Origin: Cyclobacteriaceae bacterium
GTDB lineage: Bacteria; Bacteroidota; Bacteroidia; Cytophagales; Cyclobacteriaceae
Length of the DNA: 41,176 nucleotides
Reading direction: 5' to 3'
Assembly: GCA_020436125.1 (NCBI GenBank)
Contig: JAGQYK010000015.1
Span: forward strand, 1 to 41,176
The position numbers and the translations under genes are program-made. Below, in pieces: positions 33,411 to 41,176 of this stretch. Within the stretch, counting starts at the first letter, position 1. Each line of letters opens with the position of its first letter. The notes beneath the pieces are model-generated. The model made no database searches and was not told the DNA's origin. It saw only the letters and a list, made by a program, of their open reading frames with translations.

Positions 33411-36400
33411 CTAGCGGGTGATAAACACTTTGGTTGACTCAATTTGATTAGCCACCTGAAGCCTTAAAATATATATTCCCGCTCGCTGATTACTCATATC
33501 TATGGTATAGGTCTGGTTCAAATTATCAGGAAGCAAATTATCCACTACCACTTGCCCCATGGTATTATACACCTGAAGCCGCGATGTTTCCTTCTCAGGA
33601 AGATTGAATGTGATTTTGATTTCATCAAATGACGTGGTGTACACACTATACAGCGACTCGGTACTGGGTGGAGAGGGATTATCGTCATTAAATAATTCAA
33701 TTTCATCGAGGTAGAGATTATTGCCATTGTCATTGATGGCTACGAATGCCAGTCGAACGTTGTCTTCCCCCACTAAGTCGTTGAGGTTTACGTATTCTCT
33801 TTTCCAATCAGTATCTGTAACGGGTGTCCATGATGCATCATTATTGGTCGATAAAAATTGATTGCCTAGTTGATCGTATTGAGTTTCTTTAAAACTTATT
33901 CCGCCATCTATGGACGATAATACTTTAAGCCGCTCAGTTCCTTTAGTGCTTAATGCGTAACTCACATCAAAGAACATACTAGCCTTTATGGATTTGGAGA
34001 AATCAAGCACAGGACTTACTAACCATGCTTCATCTGTTTTAGAAGTGTTGTTGAAAGCCCGGTAAACCAGCGAGGTTCCTTTGTTGGTCGTGGTCAATTC
34101 CCAGTTAAGCATATCCACCTGACTTATGATAGTCCATGAGTCCTGAAAGGATAGGTTAAAGTTTTGCCTGGATGGGATTGTTTCATTGGATGGGTTGACA
34201 ATGATTGTTCGTGTTTTGGTATTGTTGGAGGGAGATTCATCAGTATCCCCATTGGGTTCCAATAAGGTAAAGGTGACTTCATTGGTTCCTGAATTTAATG
34301 CGATAGGGTCAAGTGTCATTTCCATATCAGCACCAGTTAAAAGTGTCAGCCCGGTAAAGGACTTAGTGGAGGCAACTGTACCGTTTACTGTGGTCTCCAC
34401 CTTTACATTTGTGATAGGAATACTTCCTTCATTCCTCATGCTAATGACAGGGGTAAGTACATTTTTATTGACAACCGGTGATGGACTGATGATTTCTTTG
34501 ATAGCAACATCTATGAGGTCACCGGTAAAAACATACACATTATCTAAAAATAAGTTATTTCCGTTTCCGTTTTGACCGATGAAAGCAATTTGAAGGTTGC
34601 CCGACCCTATGAATTGATTCAATGAAATGGATTCAGTTTCCCATTGCGATGCATCGGAAGGAGTAAAAGCATTGGCAGTAGAGGAGGTGGTGGCTAGCTG
34701 GTCTCCAAATTTATTAAACACTTCCGTGCCTGAGCTGAGATCAGAATTACAACTATTAATGACCACTATTTTTAAACCATCGGTAAAACTTGTACCCGGG
34801 TACTTGGCATGTGCCCGATCAAATCTTAAAATGGCTGCACTCGCACCATCGAGATTGATTATAGGTGTCAGTAACCTGTCTACTACACCTTTTTCTTCGT
34901 AGCTGTAGTAGTTCATATACATGGCTTTATTTCCAGCTACACCATTGGGTGCAGCAATGTTACTCCATGTGGTCAATTGATCAGGGTTTTGAATAGTCCA
35001 GGTACTGGGCGTGGTGTCAAAGAACTCAAAAAATGGGACATTGGCGATGAAGGGAACTTCAGAAGTATGGGTAATAAGGTTGTCGGAAGCCTTGCCATCG
35101 ATAACACCATTGGTGAGCAGGATTTCAAAGCTTATAAGCGATGAACTGGGGGAGGCTAAACTGATTGTACTGAAGTCGATGGTGACGTTGTCAAGTGGAT
35201 TGAGATTCAGAACTACATCCTTTGTTTCTTGAGTGCTTCCATTCAATTTAAAGGCGATCCGCGCAGAAGTAATGACATTGGTTCCATAATTTCTTACTTC
35301 TAAACTTGGAGTAATGGTTCCTCCGCAAGAAGTAACTCCCGGGTTGAGTATCTCTCTAATACCAAGATCGTTGGCTACAGGAGCAGGAGGCTGACTGCCC
35401 ATAGAGGAGGTAAGGCTGGCCCTTCTTGGACTGTTCTGTAAAATGATTTCCATTCGTGTTACCTGACCCGCGGTGAAAAGATTCATACAGGCATCGTTGG
35501 TATAATCAAGGTAGTTTTGAAACATCTTGTTAGTGGTACAACTTACCTGAGGGTGGGTAACGCATCCTGTTGTTTCATTGCTTTGAGGTGGGGTGTCGTT
35601 TACATAATCAGTAGCACTACAGCTGCTTGCATCACCCCAAATATGACGGAGACCAAAGAAGTGACCTATTTCGTGAGTGGCGGTTCGTCCTTTATTAAAC
35701 TGAGGTTCCAGATTAAATGCTCCCGGAGTAGGCTCATCATCTACAGAACCTACGTCCCTATAATTAATTACAACACCATCTGTCAATGGGTCGGAGGAGG
35801 AATTTTCTAAACCAGGCAAGCCAGATCCTCCTGGCTCAGGAAATTGAGCATAACCAATAAAGTTAGAAGGATCGTTAAAGTTGATCACCCAAATATTCAT
35901 GTAGTCTTCAGAGGGCCAATAACTCAATGACTTGAATGTAGTATTATCGGCAAGCGTCCATTCTGTTTTAGTACCTTGCACCCTTACGATTCCATTGGTA
36001 GCCAATCCTTCCGGATCTTGTTTGGCTAACACAAATTCTATATCCAGATTTCCGGCAACGGATAAAAACTCAGCCGGAGTTTGAGAGGCGTCAGCATTGA
36101 GGCGCTGAAAATCTTTATTCAATACATTGATTTGAGAAATGAGTTGCTCGTCTAAAATATTGGTACCCGTACCTATAGGTTCGCCATTGTGGATGACATG
36201 GAAAACCACTGGAATAACATAGGTGGCAGACGAGGAGCTCTGTGTGTCGAAAGTTTTTATTCTTGGCTCAACATGTTTCTTGCTAAGCCAATTCTCAAAT
36301 TGAGCTTCTCTTATGGCGTGCTGAGGGTAAATATTTTTTTGGTATTCAACCGTAGCACAACGTTCTTGGCCATATGTGTTTAAGGCTACTCCGATTCCCA

Positions 36401-36428
36401 ATAAAATGATTAACAGTAATTTCCTCAC
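33411..36428 (-). CDS. M43 (pappalysin-like) zinc metalloprotease with T9SS type A sorting domain
   Basis: 1005 residues, starting with GTG at 36428. A signal peptide (ending near LNTYGQE) and a propeptide precede the metzincin catalytic domain. The zinc motif HEIGHFFGLRH has ligands His252, His256 and His262 and catalytic Glu253; the Met-turn region NYLDYTNDACMNLFT follows about 50 residues later. Downstream are CARDB-like Ig modules and two jelly-roll domains of the choice-of-anchor type (FFEFFDTTPSTWTIQNPD and SRQNFNLSFQDSWTIISQVD; each later has NGNNLFLDNV or NGNNLYLDEI). A type A sorting domain (LQVYNTMGQVV, RAGIYILRL) ends it. It is probably a secreted or surface protease; the substrate is unknown. 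Confidence 0.92.
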   Translation of the reverse strand: MRKLLLIILLGIGVALNTYGQERCATVEYQKNIYPQHAIREAQFENWLSKKHVEPRIKTFDTQSSSSATYVIPVVFHVIHNGEPIGTGTNILDEQLISQINVLNKDFQRLNADASQTPAEFLSVAGNLDIEFVLAKQDPEGLATNGIVRVQGTKTEWTLADNTTFKSLSYWPSEDYMNIWVINFNDPSNFIGYAQFPEPGGSGLPGLENSSSDPLTDGVVINYRDVGSVDDEPTPGAFNLEPQFNKGRTATHEIGHFFGLRHIWGDASSCSATDYVNDTPPQSNETTGCVTHPQVSCTTNKMFQNYLDYTNDACMNLFTAGQVTRMEIILQNSPRRASLTSSMGSQPPAPVANDLGIREILNPGVTSCGGTITPSLEVRNYGTNVITSARIAFKLNGSTQETKDVVLNLNPLDNVTIDFSTISLASPSSSLISFEILLTNGVIDGKASDNLITHTSEVPFIANVPFFEFFDTTPSTWTIQNPDQLTTWSNIAAPNGVAGNKAMYMNYYSYEEKGVVDRLLTPIINLDGASAAILRFDRAHAKYPGTSFTDGLKIVVINSCNSDLSSGTEVFNKFGDQLATTSSTANAFTPSDASQWETESISLNQFIGSGNLQIAFIGQNGNGNNLFLDNVYVFTGDLIDVAIKEIISPSPVVNKNVLTPVISMRNEGSIPITNVKVETTVNGTVASTKSFTGLTLLTGADMEMTLDPIALNSGTNEVTFTLLEPNGDTDESPSNNTKTRTIIVNPSNETIPSRQNFNLSFQDSWTIISQVDMLNWELTTTNKGTSLVYRAFNNTSKTDEAWLVSPVLDFSKSIKASMFFDVSYALSTKGTERLKVLSSIDGGISFKETQYDQLGNQFLSTNNDASWTPVTDTDWKREYVNLNDLVGEDNVRLAFVAINDNGNNLYLDEIELFNDDNPSPPSTESLYSVYTTSFDEIKITFNLPEKETSRLQVYNTMGQVVVDNLLPDNLNQTYTIDMSNQRAGIYILRLQVANQIESTKVFITR

Positions 36429-36545
36429 ACTACTCTACTATAAATAAGGTCTTTAGGAGCCAGTTAGTGCATATTTACGCTCGCACGTTTAACGCTAAAT
36501 TATTAAAATCTATCTCTTAATGGGCTAAAAAGAAATGCAGTAACC

Positions 36546-36812
36546 TTAAAGTGCGGGCATATTCACCACTTCGATGTGACCGATTTCGGGAACTGATTTT
36601 TTTACAGCTTCTTCCACACCGGCTTTAAAGGTCATGGTAGACATGGGGCAAGTGCCACAATTACCAATAAACTCTAGAATTAACTTCTTCTCTTTGGTGA
36701 TTTCAAGTACGCGCACATTCCCACCATCCATTACCAGATAGGGGCGGATCTTATCCAGGGCAGCTTCTACCCTTACATTTAAATCATCCTTTTTTGTTTT
36801 TGTGCTGCTCAT
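36546..36812 (-). CDS. Nfu-type iron-sulfur scaffold (NifU C-terminal domain)
   Basis: 88 residues, a single Nfu domain: VEAALDKIRPYLVMDGGNVRV and the cluster-binding CxxC (Cys52, Cys55) in GNCGTCPMSTMTFK. Such proteins hold and pass on Fe-S clusters. Its ATG overlaps the mrp stop by one base (TAATG), pairing it with another Fe-S assembly factor. Confidence 0.93.
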   Translation of the reverse strand: MSSTKTKKDDLNVRVEAALDKIRPYLVMDGGNVRVLEITKEKKLILEFIGNCGTCPMSTMTFKAGVEEAVKKSVPEIGHIEVVNMPAL

Positions 36813-37906
36813 TATACCTTCATTTCAACCTTCTTCGTTTCGGCAAAGTTGGCATTTCTAATAGCCACCTGCCGTGCCATAGCTTCTGCCAAATCTTTAA
36901 AAGCGGTAGACGTAACTCCCTCTTTCATCACTGCGGGTAGTCCGCTGTCTCCGCTTTCGCGGATGCCCTGAACTAGCGGTATCTGACCAAGCAGAGGAAC
37001 GTCATATTTCTCCGATAAGTTCTTACCACCATCTTTACCAAAAATAAAGTATTTATTGTCAGGTAGCTCCTCCGGAGTGAAGTAAGCCATATTTTCTACT
37101 ATACCCAGAACAGGAACGTTGATTTGCGGCTGTTTGAACATGGCAAGCCCTTTTGTCGCATCTGCAATGGCCACCTTTTGTGGTGTCGTTACAATAATGG
37201 CCCCTGTTACAGGCACGGTCTGTACTAATGTAAGATGGATATCGCTGGTGCCGGGAGGCATATCGATAAACAAATAGTCCAGCTCTCCCCATTCGGCATC
37301 ACTTATGAATTGTTTTAAAGCGGAGCTGGCCATGGGTCCGCGCCATACCACAGGACTATCGGGTGGGGTAAGAAACCCGATGGACAATAATTTAACGCCA
37401 TATTGCTCCAGGGGCTGAATTATATTTTTTCCATTGACCACTTTTACTTCAGGTTGCTCGTGCTCACAGTTGAACATTACAGGAATAGAAGGTCCATAGA
37501 TGTCTGCATCGATGAGCCCTACTTTAGCACCCATTTGAGCCAATGCTACAGCCAGATTGGCGGTTACAGTTGACTTTCCCACTCCACCCTTTCCGGATGC
37601 AATGGCAATGATATTTTTTACGCCTGTAAGAACTGGCGCCTTGTCCCTGGATGAAGTAACGGATGAACTCATAGTGATATCCAACTCCAAATCCTGCCCG
37701 ATTACTTTTCTAACCGCTTCTTCACAATCCTTTCTGATTTTTTCCTTTAAGGGACAGGCAGGTGTGGTAAGCATTACAGTAAAACTCACTTTATCTGAGC
37801 CTACTTGTACGTCAGTGATCATGTTGAGTGTGACAAGATCTTTGTGCAGATCGGGGTCCTGAACCGTGGATAGTGCTGCTATTATGTCTTTTTCGGAAAA
37901 TTTCAT
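36812..37906 (-). CDS. mrp: Mrp/ApbC-family P-loop ATPase (iron-sulfur carrier)
   Basis: 364 residues. The N-terminal MIP18/DUF59 domain (about 1-80) has TTPACPLK (Cys51). The ATPase starts at ASGKGGVGKS (deviant Walker A, 105-112), followed by DADIYGPS and FIDMPPGTSD. At the place where many Mrp/ApbC proteins carry ENMSYFxCxxCG, this one reads ENMAYFTPEE (271-280), so the bridging CxxC for the shared cluster is absent; I recall the same in other Bacteroidota. It probably still helps load Fe-S clusters together with the Nfu protein encoded one base downstream. Confidence 0.92.
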   Translation of the reverse strand: MKFSEKDIIAALSTVQDPDLHKDLVTLNMITDVQVGSDKVSFTVMLTTPACPLKEKIRKDCEEAVRKVIGQDLELDITMSSSVTSSRDKAPVLTGVKNIIAIASGKGGVGKSTVTANLAVALAQMGAKVGLIDADIYGPSIPVMFNCEHEQPEVKVVNGKNIIQPLEQYGVKLLSIGFLTPPDSPVVWRGPMASSALKQFISDAEWGELDYLFIDMPPGTSDIHLTLVQTVPVTGAIIVTTPQKVAIADATKGLAMFKQPQINVPVLGIVENMAYFTPEELPDNKYFIFGKDGGKNLSEKYDVPLLGQIPLVQGIRESGDSGLPAVMKEGVTSTAFKDLAEAMARQVAIRNANFAETKKVEMKV

Positions 37907-38046
37907 CCTCTACAATTAATTCGATTGCAATTTAGGACTAAAGAATTGAGTCTGCAGCCCTATTTTCGACCTTTTTTACCTATTTCTACCTGTAGGGCCA
38001 GATAACTTAGTTTGTCTCATTCCTAAACACAGAAAGCATAAAAAAG

Positions 38047-38054
38047 TATCTTTG
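38047..38054 (+). promoter_or_regulatory. Candidate -7 promoter element of dnaG
   Basis: TATCTTTG matches TAnnTTTG exactly and lies 18 bases before the GTG start. A TTG lies at 38012-38014, further upstream than the usual spacing, so this is weaker evidence than a full promoter. Confidence 0.35.
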
Positions 38055-38072
38055 AAGTCTTAAAATTTTTGA

Positions 38073-40004
38073 GTGATTCTGCGCGAGACCATAGACGAAG
38101 TAAAGAACCGACTGGACATTGTAGATGTCATAAGCGACTTCATTACGTTGAAGAAATCGGGCCAGAATTATAAGGGCCTGAGTCCCTTTACGAACGAAAA
38201 AACCCCTTCTTTTTTCGTTGTCCCCGGTAAAGGCATTTTTAAGGACTTCAGCAGTGGTAAAGGAGGCGATTCCTTTACCTTTTTGATGGAGCACGAGGGA
38301 ATGAGCTATGTGGAGGCCATCCGGTTTTTGGCTAAAAAATATGGAGTTGAAATAAAGGAGACGGAAGCTACTGAGCACGAATCAGCTCAGCAAAGCGAAA
38401 GGGAAGGACTCTATATCCTCATGAATTATGCGGAGGAATATTATCACAATAATCTGCTGACGCACGAGGAAGGACAAAGCATTGGGCTGAGCTACTTTAG
38501 AGAGCGTGGTTTTAATGACAAAACCATCGAGAAGTTTGAGTTGGGTTATGCCCTTAATGGGTGGGAGAACTTCAGTAAAGAAGCATTAAGCAAAGGATAC
38601 AGTCAGGACCTGTTGGAGAAAACCGGACTGGTTGTAAAAAAAGAAGATGGCAGTTCATATGATCGGTTTCGCGGACGGGTCATATTCCCAATTCACAATA
38701 TTTCCGGAAAGGTCATCGCCTTTGGCGCCCGTATGTTGGGCAAAGAAAAGAACCAGCCTAAATACATCAACTCGCCAGAAACAGAAATCTACCATAAGAG
38801 CAATGTGCTCTATGGATTGTTTCAGGCAAAAAATGCAATTCGTCAAAATGATAATTGCTACCTGGTAGAAGGGTACACCGATGTGATCTCACTCCATCAG
38901 GCTGGGGTGGACAATGTAGTGTCTTCATCAGGTACCGCCCTTACGGATGAACAGATCAAACTCATCCGGAGATTTAGTGAGAACGTTACCGTATTGTTTG
39001 ATGGCGATGCGGCTGGAATCAAAGCGGCATTGCGTGGTATTGACCTGATCCTTAAGGGAGGGTTGAATGTGCGTGTGGTTTTATTTCCCGATGGAGAAGA
39101 CCCCGATAGTTATTCCCGCAAGTTGGGAACAACGGACTTTCAGAATTTCTTAAAATCGAATAGAAAAGATTTTATTTCTTTTAAGGCAGATCTGTTTGCG
39201 GCAGAGGCGGGAGGAGATCCAATTCGCAAGGCAGAATCAATAAGAGAAATTGTAACCAGCATTGCGATAATTCCTGATCCAGTAAAACGATCCGTTTACA
39301 TTCAGGAGACGAGCAATCTCTTGAAAATTGGTGAAGCAGTACTCTTGACAGAGTTGAACAAGATCCTTATCAATGAAAGGAAAAAATCTGAAAAAGAAAG
39401 ACTAAGAAATACAGACGAGCCACCACCTCCTTCTGACCCTATTGCAGATGTAAGCGAGCCAACCAAAACGGATGCCAGCAGTATGGTGCAATATCAAGAG
39501 AAGGAAACAATCCGTCTCCTGTTAAATTATGCCGATGAGGCTTTAGAAGATCAGAAGGTTTCTGATTTTCTTTTCCATGAGCTGGAAGACGTTGTTTTTG
39601 TAAACCCGGTTTTCAGTGAAATATTTGAAGGATTAAAAGAAGGTTGGGAAAAGAACGAGAGCAGAAGCAGTCATTACTTTATTCACGAGGGAAGTGAAGC
39701 GATAAAGAGTGTAGTAACGGATTTGGTAGCTCAACGTTATGACCTCAGTGAACATTGGGGTGATAAATACCATATTCATATTCCAAGAGAGGGGGAGCTT
39801 TTGAATGAGATGGCGTACACGAACGTGTTGCGCTTGAAGCTACGGATCATCCAAAAAATGCTGGAGGAGAACAAACAAAAGATCAGGGAAGCAGAAGGAA
39901 TGGGAAATGAATCAGAAGTGGATAGTATTTTACAGACCCAAATAGGATTAGACCAAGCAAAAAAGGAATTGTCTGAATTGTTGGGAATAGTTATTGCCAG
40001 ATAG
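38073..40004 (+). CDS. dnaG: DNA primase DnaG, zinc-ligand-free N-terminal domain
   Basis: 643 residues, starting at GTG 38073 (ILRETIDEVKNRLDIVDVI). The CHC2 domain is recognisable but reads LSPFTNEKTPSF and FKDFSSGKGG: the four zinc ligands of the usual LCPFHxEKTPSF and HCFGCGxGG are replaced by Ser37, Thr40, Asp58 and Ser61. The catalytic Toprim core is intact, with Glu266 in VEGYTDV and Asp310/Asp312 in FDGDAAG; DPDSY follows. The C-terminal region should bind DnaB. It makes the RNA primers for lagging-strand synthesis. Normal length and an intact core indicate an active enzyme. Confidence 0.95.
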   Translation: MILRETIDEVKNRLDIVDVISDFITLKKSGQNYKGLSPFTNEKTPSFFVVPGKGIFKDFSSGKGGDSFTFLMEHEGMSYVEAIRFLAKKYGVEIKETEATEHESAQQSEREGLYILMNYAEEYYHNNLLTHEEGQSIGLSYFRERGFNDKTIEKFELGYALNGWENFSKEALSKGYSQDLLEKTGLVVKKEDGSSYDRFRGRVIFPIHNISGKVIAFGARMLGKEKNQPKYINSPETEIYHKSNVLYGLFQAKNAIRQNDNCYLVEGYTDVISLHQAGVDNVVSSSGTALTDEQIKLIRRFSENVTVLFDGDAAGIKAALRGIDLILKGGLNVRVVLFPDGEDPDSYSRKLGTTDFQNFLKSNRKDFISFKADLFAAEAGGDPIRKAESIREIVTSIAIIPDPVKRSVYIQETSNLLKIGEAVLLTELNKILINERKKSEKERLRNTDEPPPPSDPIADVSEPTKTDASSMVQYQEKETIRLLLNYADEALEDQKVSDFLFHELEDVVFVNPVFSEIFEGLKEGWEKNESRSSHYFIHEGSEAIKSVVTDLVAQRYDLSEHWGDKYHIHIPREGELLNEMAYTNVLRLKLRIIQKMLEENKQKIREAEGMGNESEVDSILQTQIGLDQAKKELSELLGIVIAR

Positions 40005-40053
40005 GAACAGTCCTATGGGTTTTGTTGTTGTAAGCATGAACGGTTAAGAAAAA

Positions 40054-41176
40054 ATGAGTAAAGTAAAATTGGATAGCATCGAAGACGCCATCGATGACAT
40101 TAAGAATGGAAAGGTGATCATCGTTGTGGATGATGAAGATCGTGAAAACGAAGGCGATTTTGTATGTGCTGCAGAGAGCGTCACTCCTGAAATTGTCAAT
40201 TTCATGGCTACCCATGGGCGTGGATTGATTTGTGCACCTTTAAGTGAAGACCGCTGTGAGGAGCTGGGACTGGAACTGATGGTGGGAAAGAATACAGCTG
40301 CCTTTGAAACTCCCTTTACGGTTTCAGTTGATTTGATTGGTCATGGTTGCTCAACAGGTATTTCGGCACATGATCGCTTTAAAACCATAAAGGCCCTGGC
40401 GGATCCGGAGACAAAACCAGAAGAGCTGGGTAAACCCGGACACATTTTTCCGCTCAAAGCAAAGAAAGAAGGCGTATTGAGAAGAGCAGGACATACAGAA
40501 GCGGCCATAGACTTTGCGCGACTGGCGGGCTTTAAGCCGGCAGGGGTGTTGGTAGAAATAATGAATGAGGACGGTTCTATGGCACGCCTTCCTGATTTGG
40601 TTGATGTAGCCAAACGCTTTGGCCTGAAATTGGTTTCCATCAAAGACCTGATTGCCTACCGGATGGAAAAGGAGTCACAGATTAAGAAGGAAGCCGAGGT
40701 GAACATGCCCACTGAGTATGGTGATTTTAAATTGGTGGCTTATGAGCAATTGAATACCAATGAAGTACATATGGCCTTGATAAAAGGGGAGTGGGAAAAA
40801 GATGAACCGATAATGGTAAGAGTACACTCTTCCTGTGTGACGGGCGATATCTTTGGATCTTGTCGGTGCGATTGTGGCACGCAACTGCACAGTGCCATGC
40901 AAATGGTGGAAAAAGAGGGAAAAGGTATTGTGTTGTACATGAAACAAGAAGGACGAGGTATTGGGTTGTTGAATAAACTGAAAGCCTATAAATTACAGGA
41001 AGAAGGTTATGACACAGTGGAGGCTAACCTGAAATTGGGGTTCGATATGGACAACCGCGACTACGGAATTGGCGCACAAATTTTGCATGACTTGGGGGTA
41101 TCCAAAATCAGGTTAATTACGAATAACCCAAAGAAAAGGGTAGGACTGATGGGGTATGGCTTAGAGATTGTAGACA
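40054..41176 (+). CDS. ribBA: Bifunctional DHBP synthase / GTP cyclohydrolase II, 3'-truncated by the window
   Basis: 374 codons are present, open to the right edge. The DHBP synthase half (about 1-205) has [11 protein letters not shown] and RRAGHTEAA, with HGCSTGIS and AHDRFKTI between them. The GTP cyclohydrolase II half has [17 protein letters not shown] with three zinc cysteines and [13 protein letters not shown], and ends in TNNPKKR near the edge. The two activities make dihydroxybutanone phosphate and the pyrimidine precursor, the two inputs of riboflavin synthesis. ATG at 40054 lies 49 bases after dnaG. I see no FMN riboswitch in the short gap. Confidence 0.95.
   Translation, partial: MSKVKLDSIEDAIDDIKNGKVIIVVDDEDRENEGDFVCAAESVTPEIVNFMATHGRGLICAPLSEDRCEELGLELMVGKNTAAFETPFTVSVDLIGHGCSTGISAHDRFKTIKALADPETKPEELGKPGHIFPLKAKKEGVLRRAGHTEAAIDFARLAGFKPAGVLVEIMNEDGSMARLPDLVDVAKRFGLKLVSIKDLIAYRMEKESQIKKEAEVNMPTEYGDFKLVAYEQLNTNEVHMALIKGEWEKDEPIMVRVHSSCVTGDIFGSCRCDCGTQLHSAMQMVEKEGKGIVLYMKQEGRGIGLLNKLKAYKLQEEGYDTVEANLKLGFDMDNRDYGIGAQILHDLGVSKIRLITNNPKKRVGLMGYGLEIVD

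Noticed and set aside
40005-40053. FMN riboswitch before ribBA
   Set aside because: The 49-base gap is far too short for the conserved aptamer.

Overview
The window looks like a chromosomal segment of a Bacteroidota bacterium, most likely of the Cytophagales/Cytophagia group. Four things point there: three large secreted proteins end in type IX secretion (T9SS) sorting domains (one type B gliding-associated, two type A); the Mrp and DnaG proteins lack metal-ligand cysteines, a pattern I recall from this phylum; several promoter candidates match the Bacteroidota -7 element TAnnTTTG; and many genes have weak Shine-Dalgarno sites with short gene overlaps. I see no insertion sequence, phage gene or CRISPR array.

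Layout. At 1-389 a PadR regulator and the first codons of an ABC permease run off the left edge. A metallo-beta-lactamase-fold hydrolase follows (657-1799). The next three genes reproduce the enterobacterial tesA / ybbA-ybbP arrangement: an SGNH esterase divergent from an ABC ATPase-permease pair (1846-5819). Then comes a giant T9SS type B surface protein coupled to a rhodanese lipoprotein (5893-9647).

The most interesting part is 9649-17169, a compact 2-aminoethylphosphonate (AEP) locus built from two divergent operons. Leftward: a CDP-alcohol phosphatidyltransferase and a PhnW-type aminotransferase. Rightward: PEP mutase fused to a nucleotidyltransferase, phosphonopyruvate decarboxylase, a second nucleotidyltransferase and an LTA-synthase/phosphoethanolamine-transferase-like membrane enzyme, every junction overlapping. 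The set reads as PEP -> phosphonopyruvate -> phosphonoacetaldehyde -> AEP -> CMP-AEP -> phosphonolipid, with a possible last transfer of the AEP head group to an envelope acceptor.

From 17145 to 22848, all on the minus strand, lie a DUF2062 protein, a YdcF/ElyC-like protein, a large TerB/FHA-like/ABCG-type transporter, a lipoprotein gene closed by a clear intrinsic terminator, and a tRNA whose body matches tRNA-Ile2(CAT). A 1448-residue secreted MORN-TPR-PDZ-CHAT protein follows (23167-27513); its PDZ domain appears to be inserted within the CHAT domain. Then come a HAD phosphatase coupled to an M50 membrane protease, a ddl-PASTA-T9SS operon, an M43 (pappalysin-like) T9SS protease, an mrp-nfu iron-sulfur pair, dnaG without zinc ligands, and a ribBA fusion cut by the right edge.
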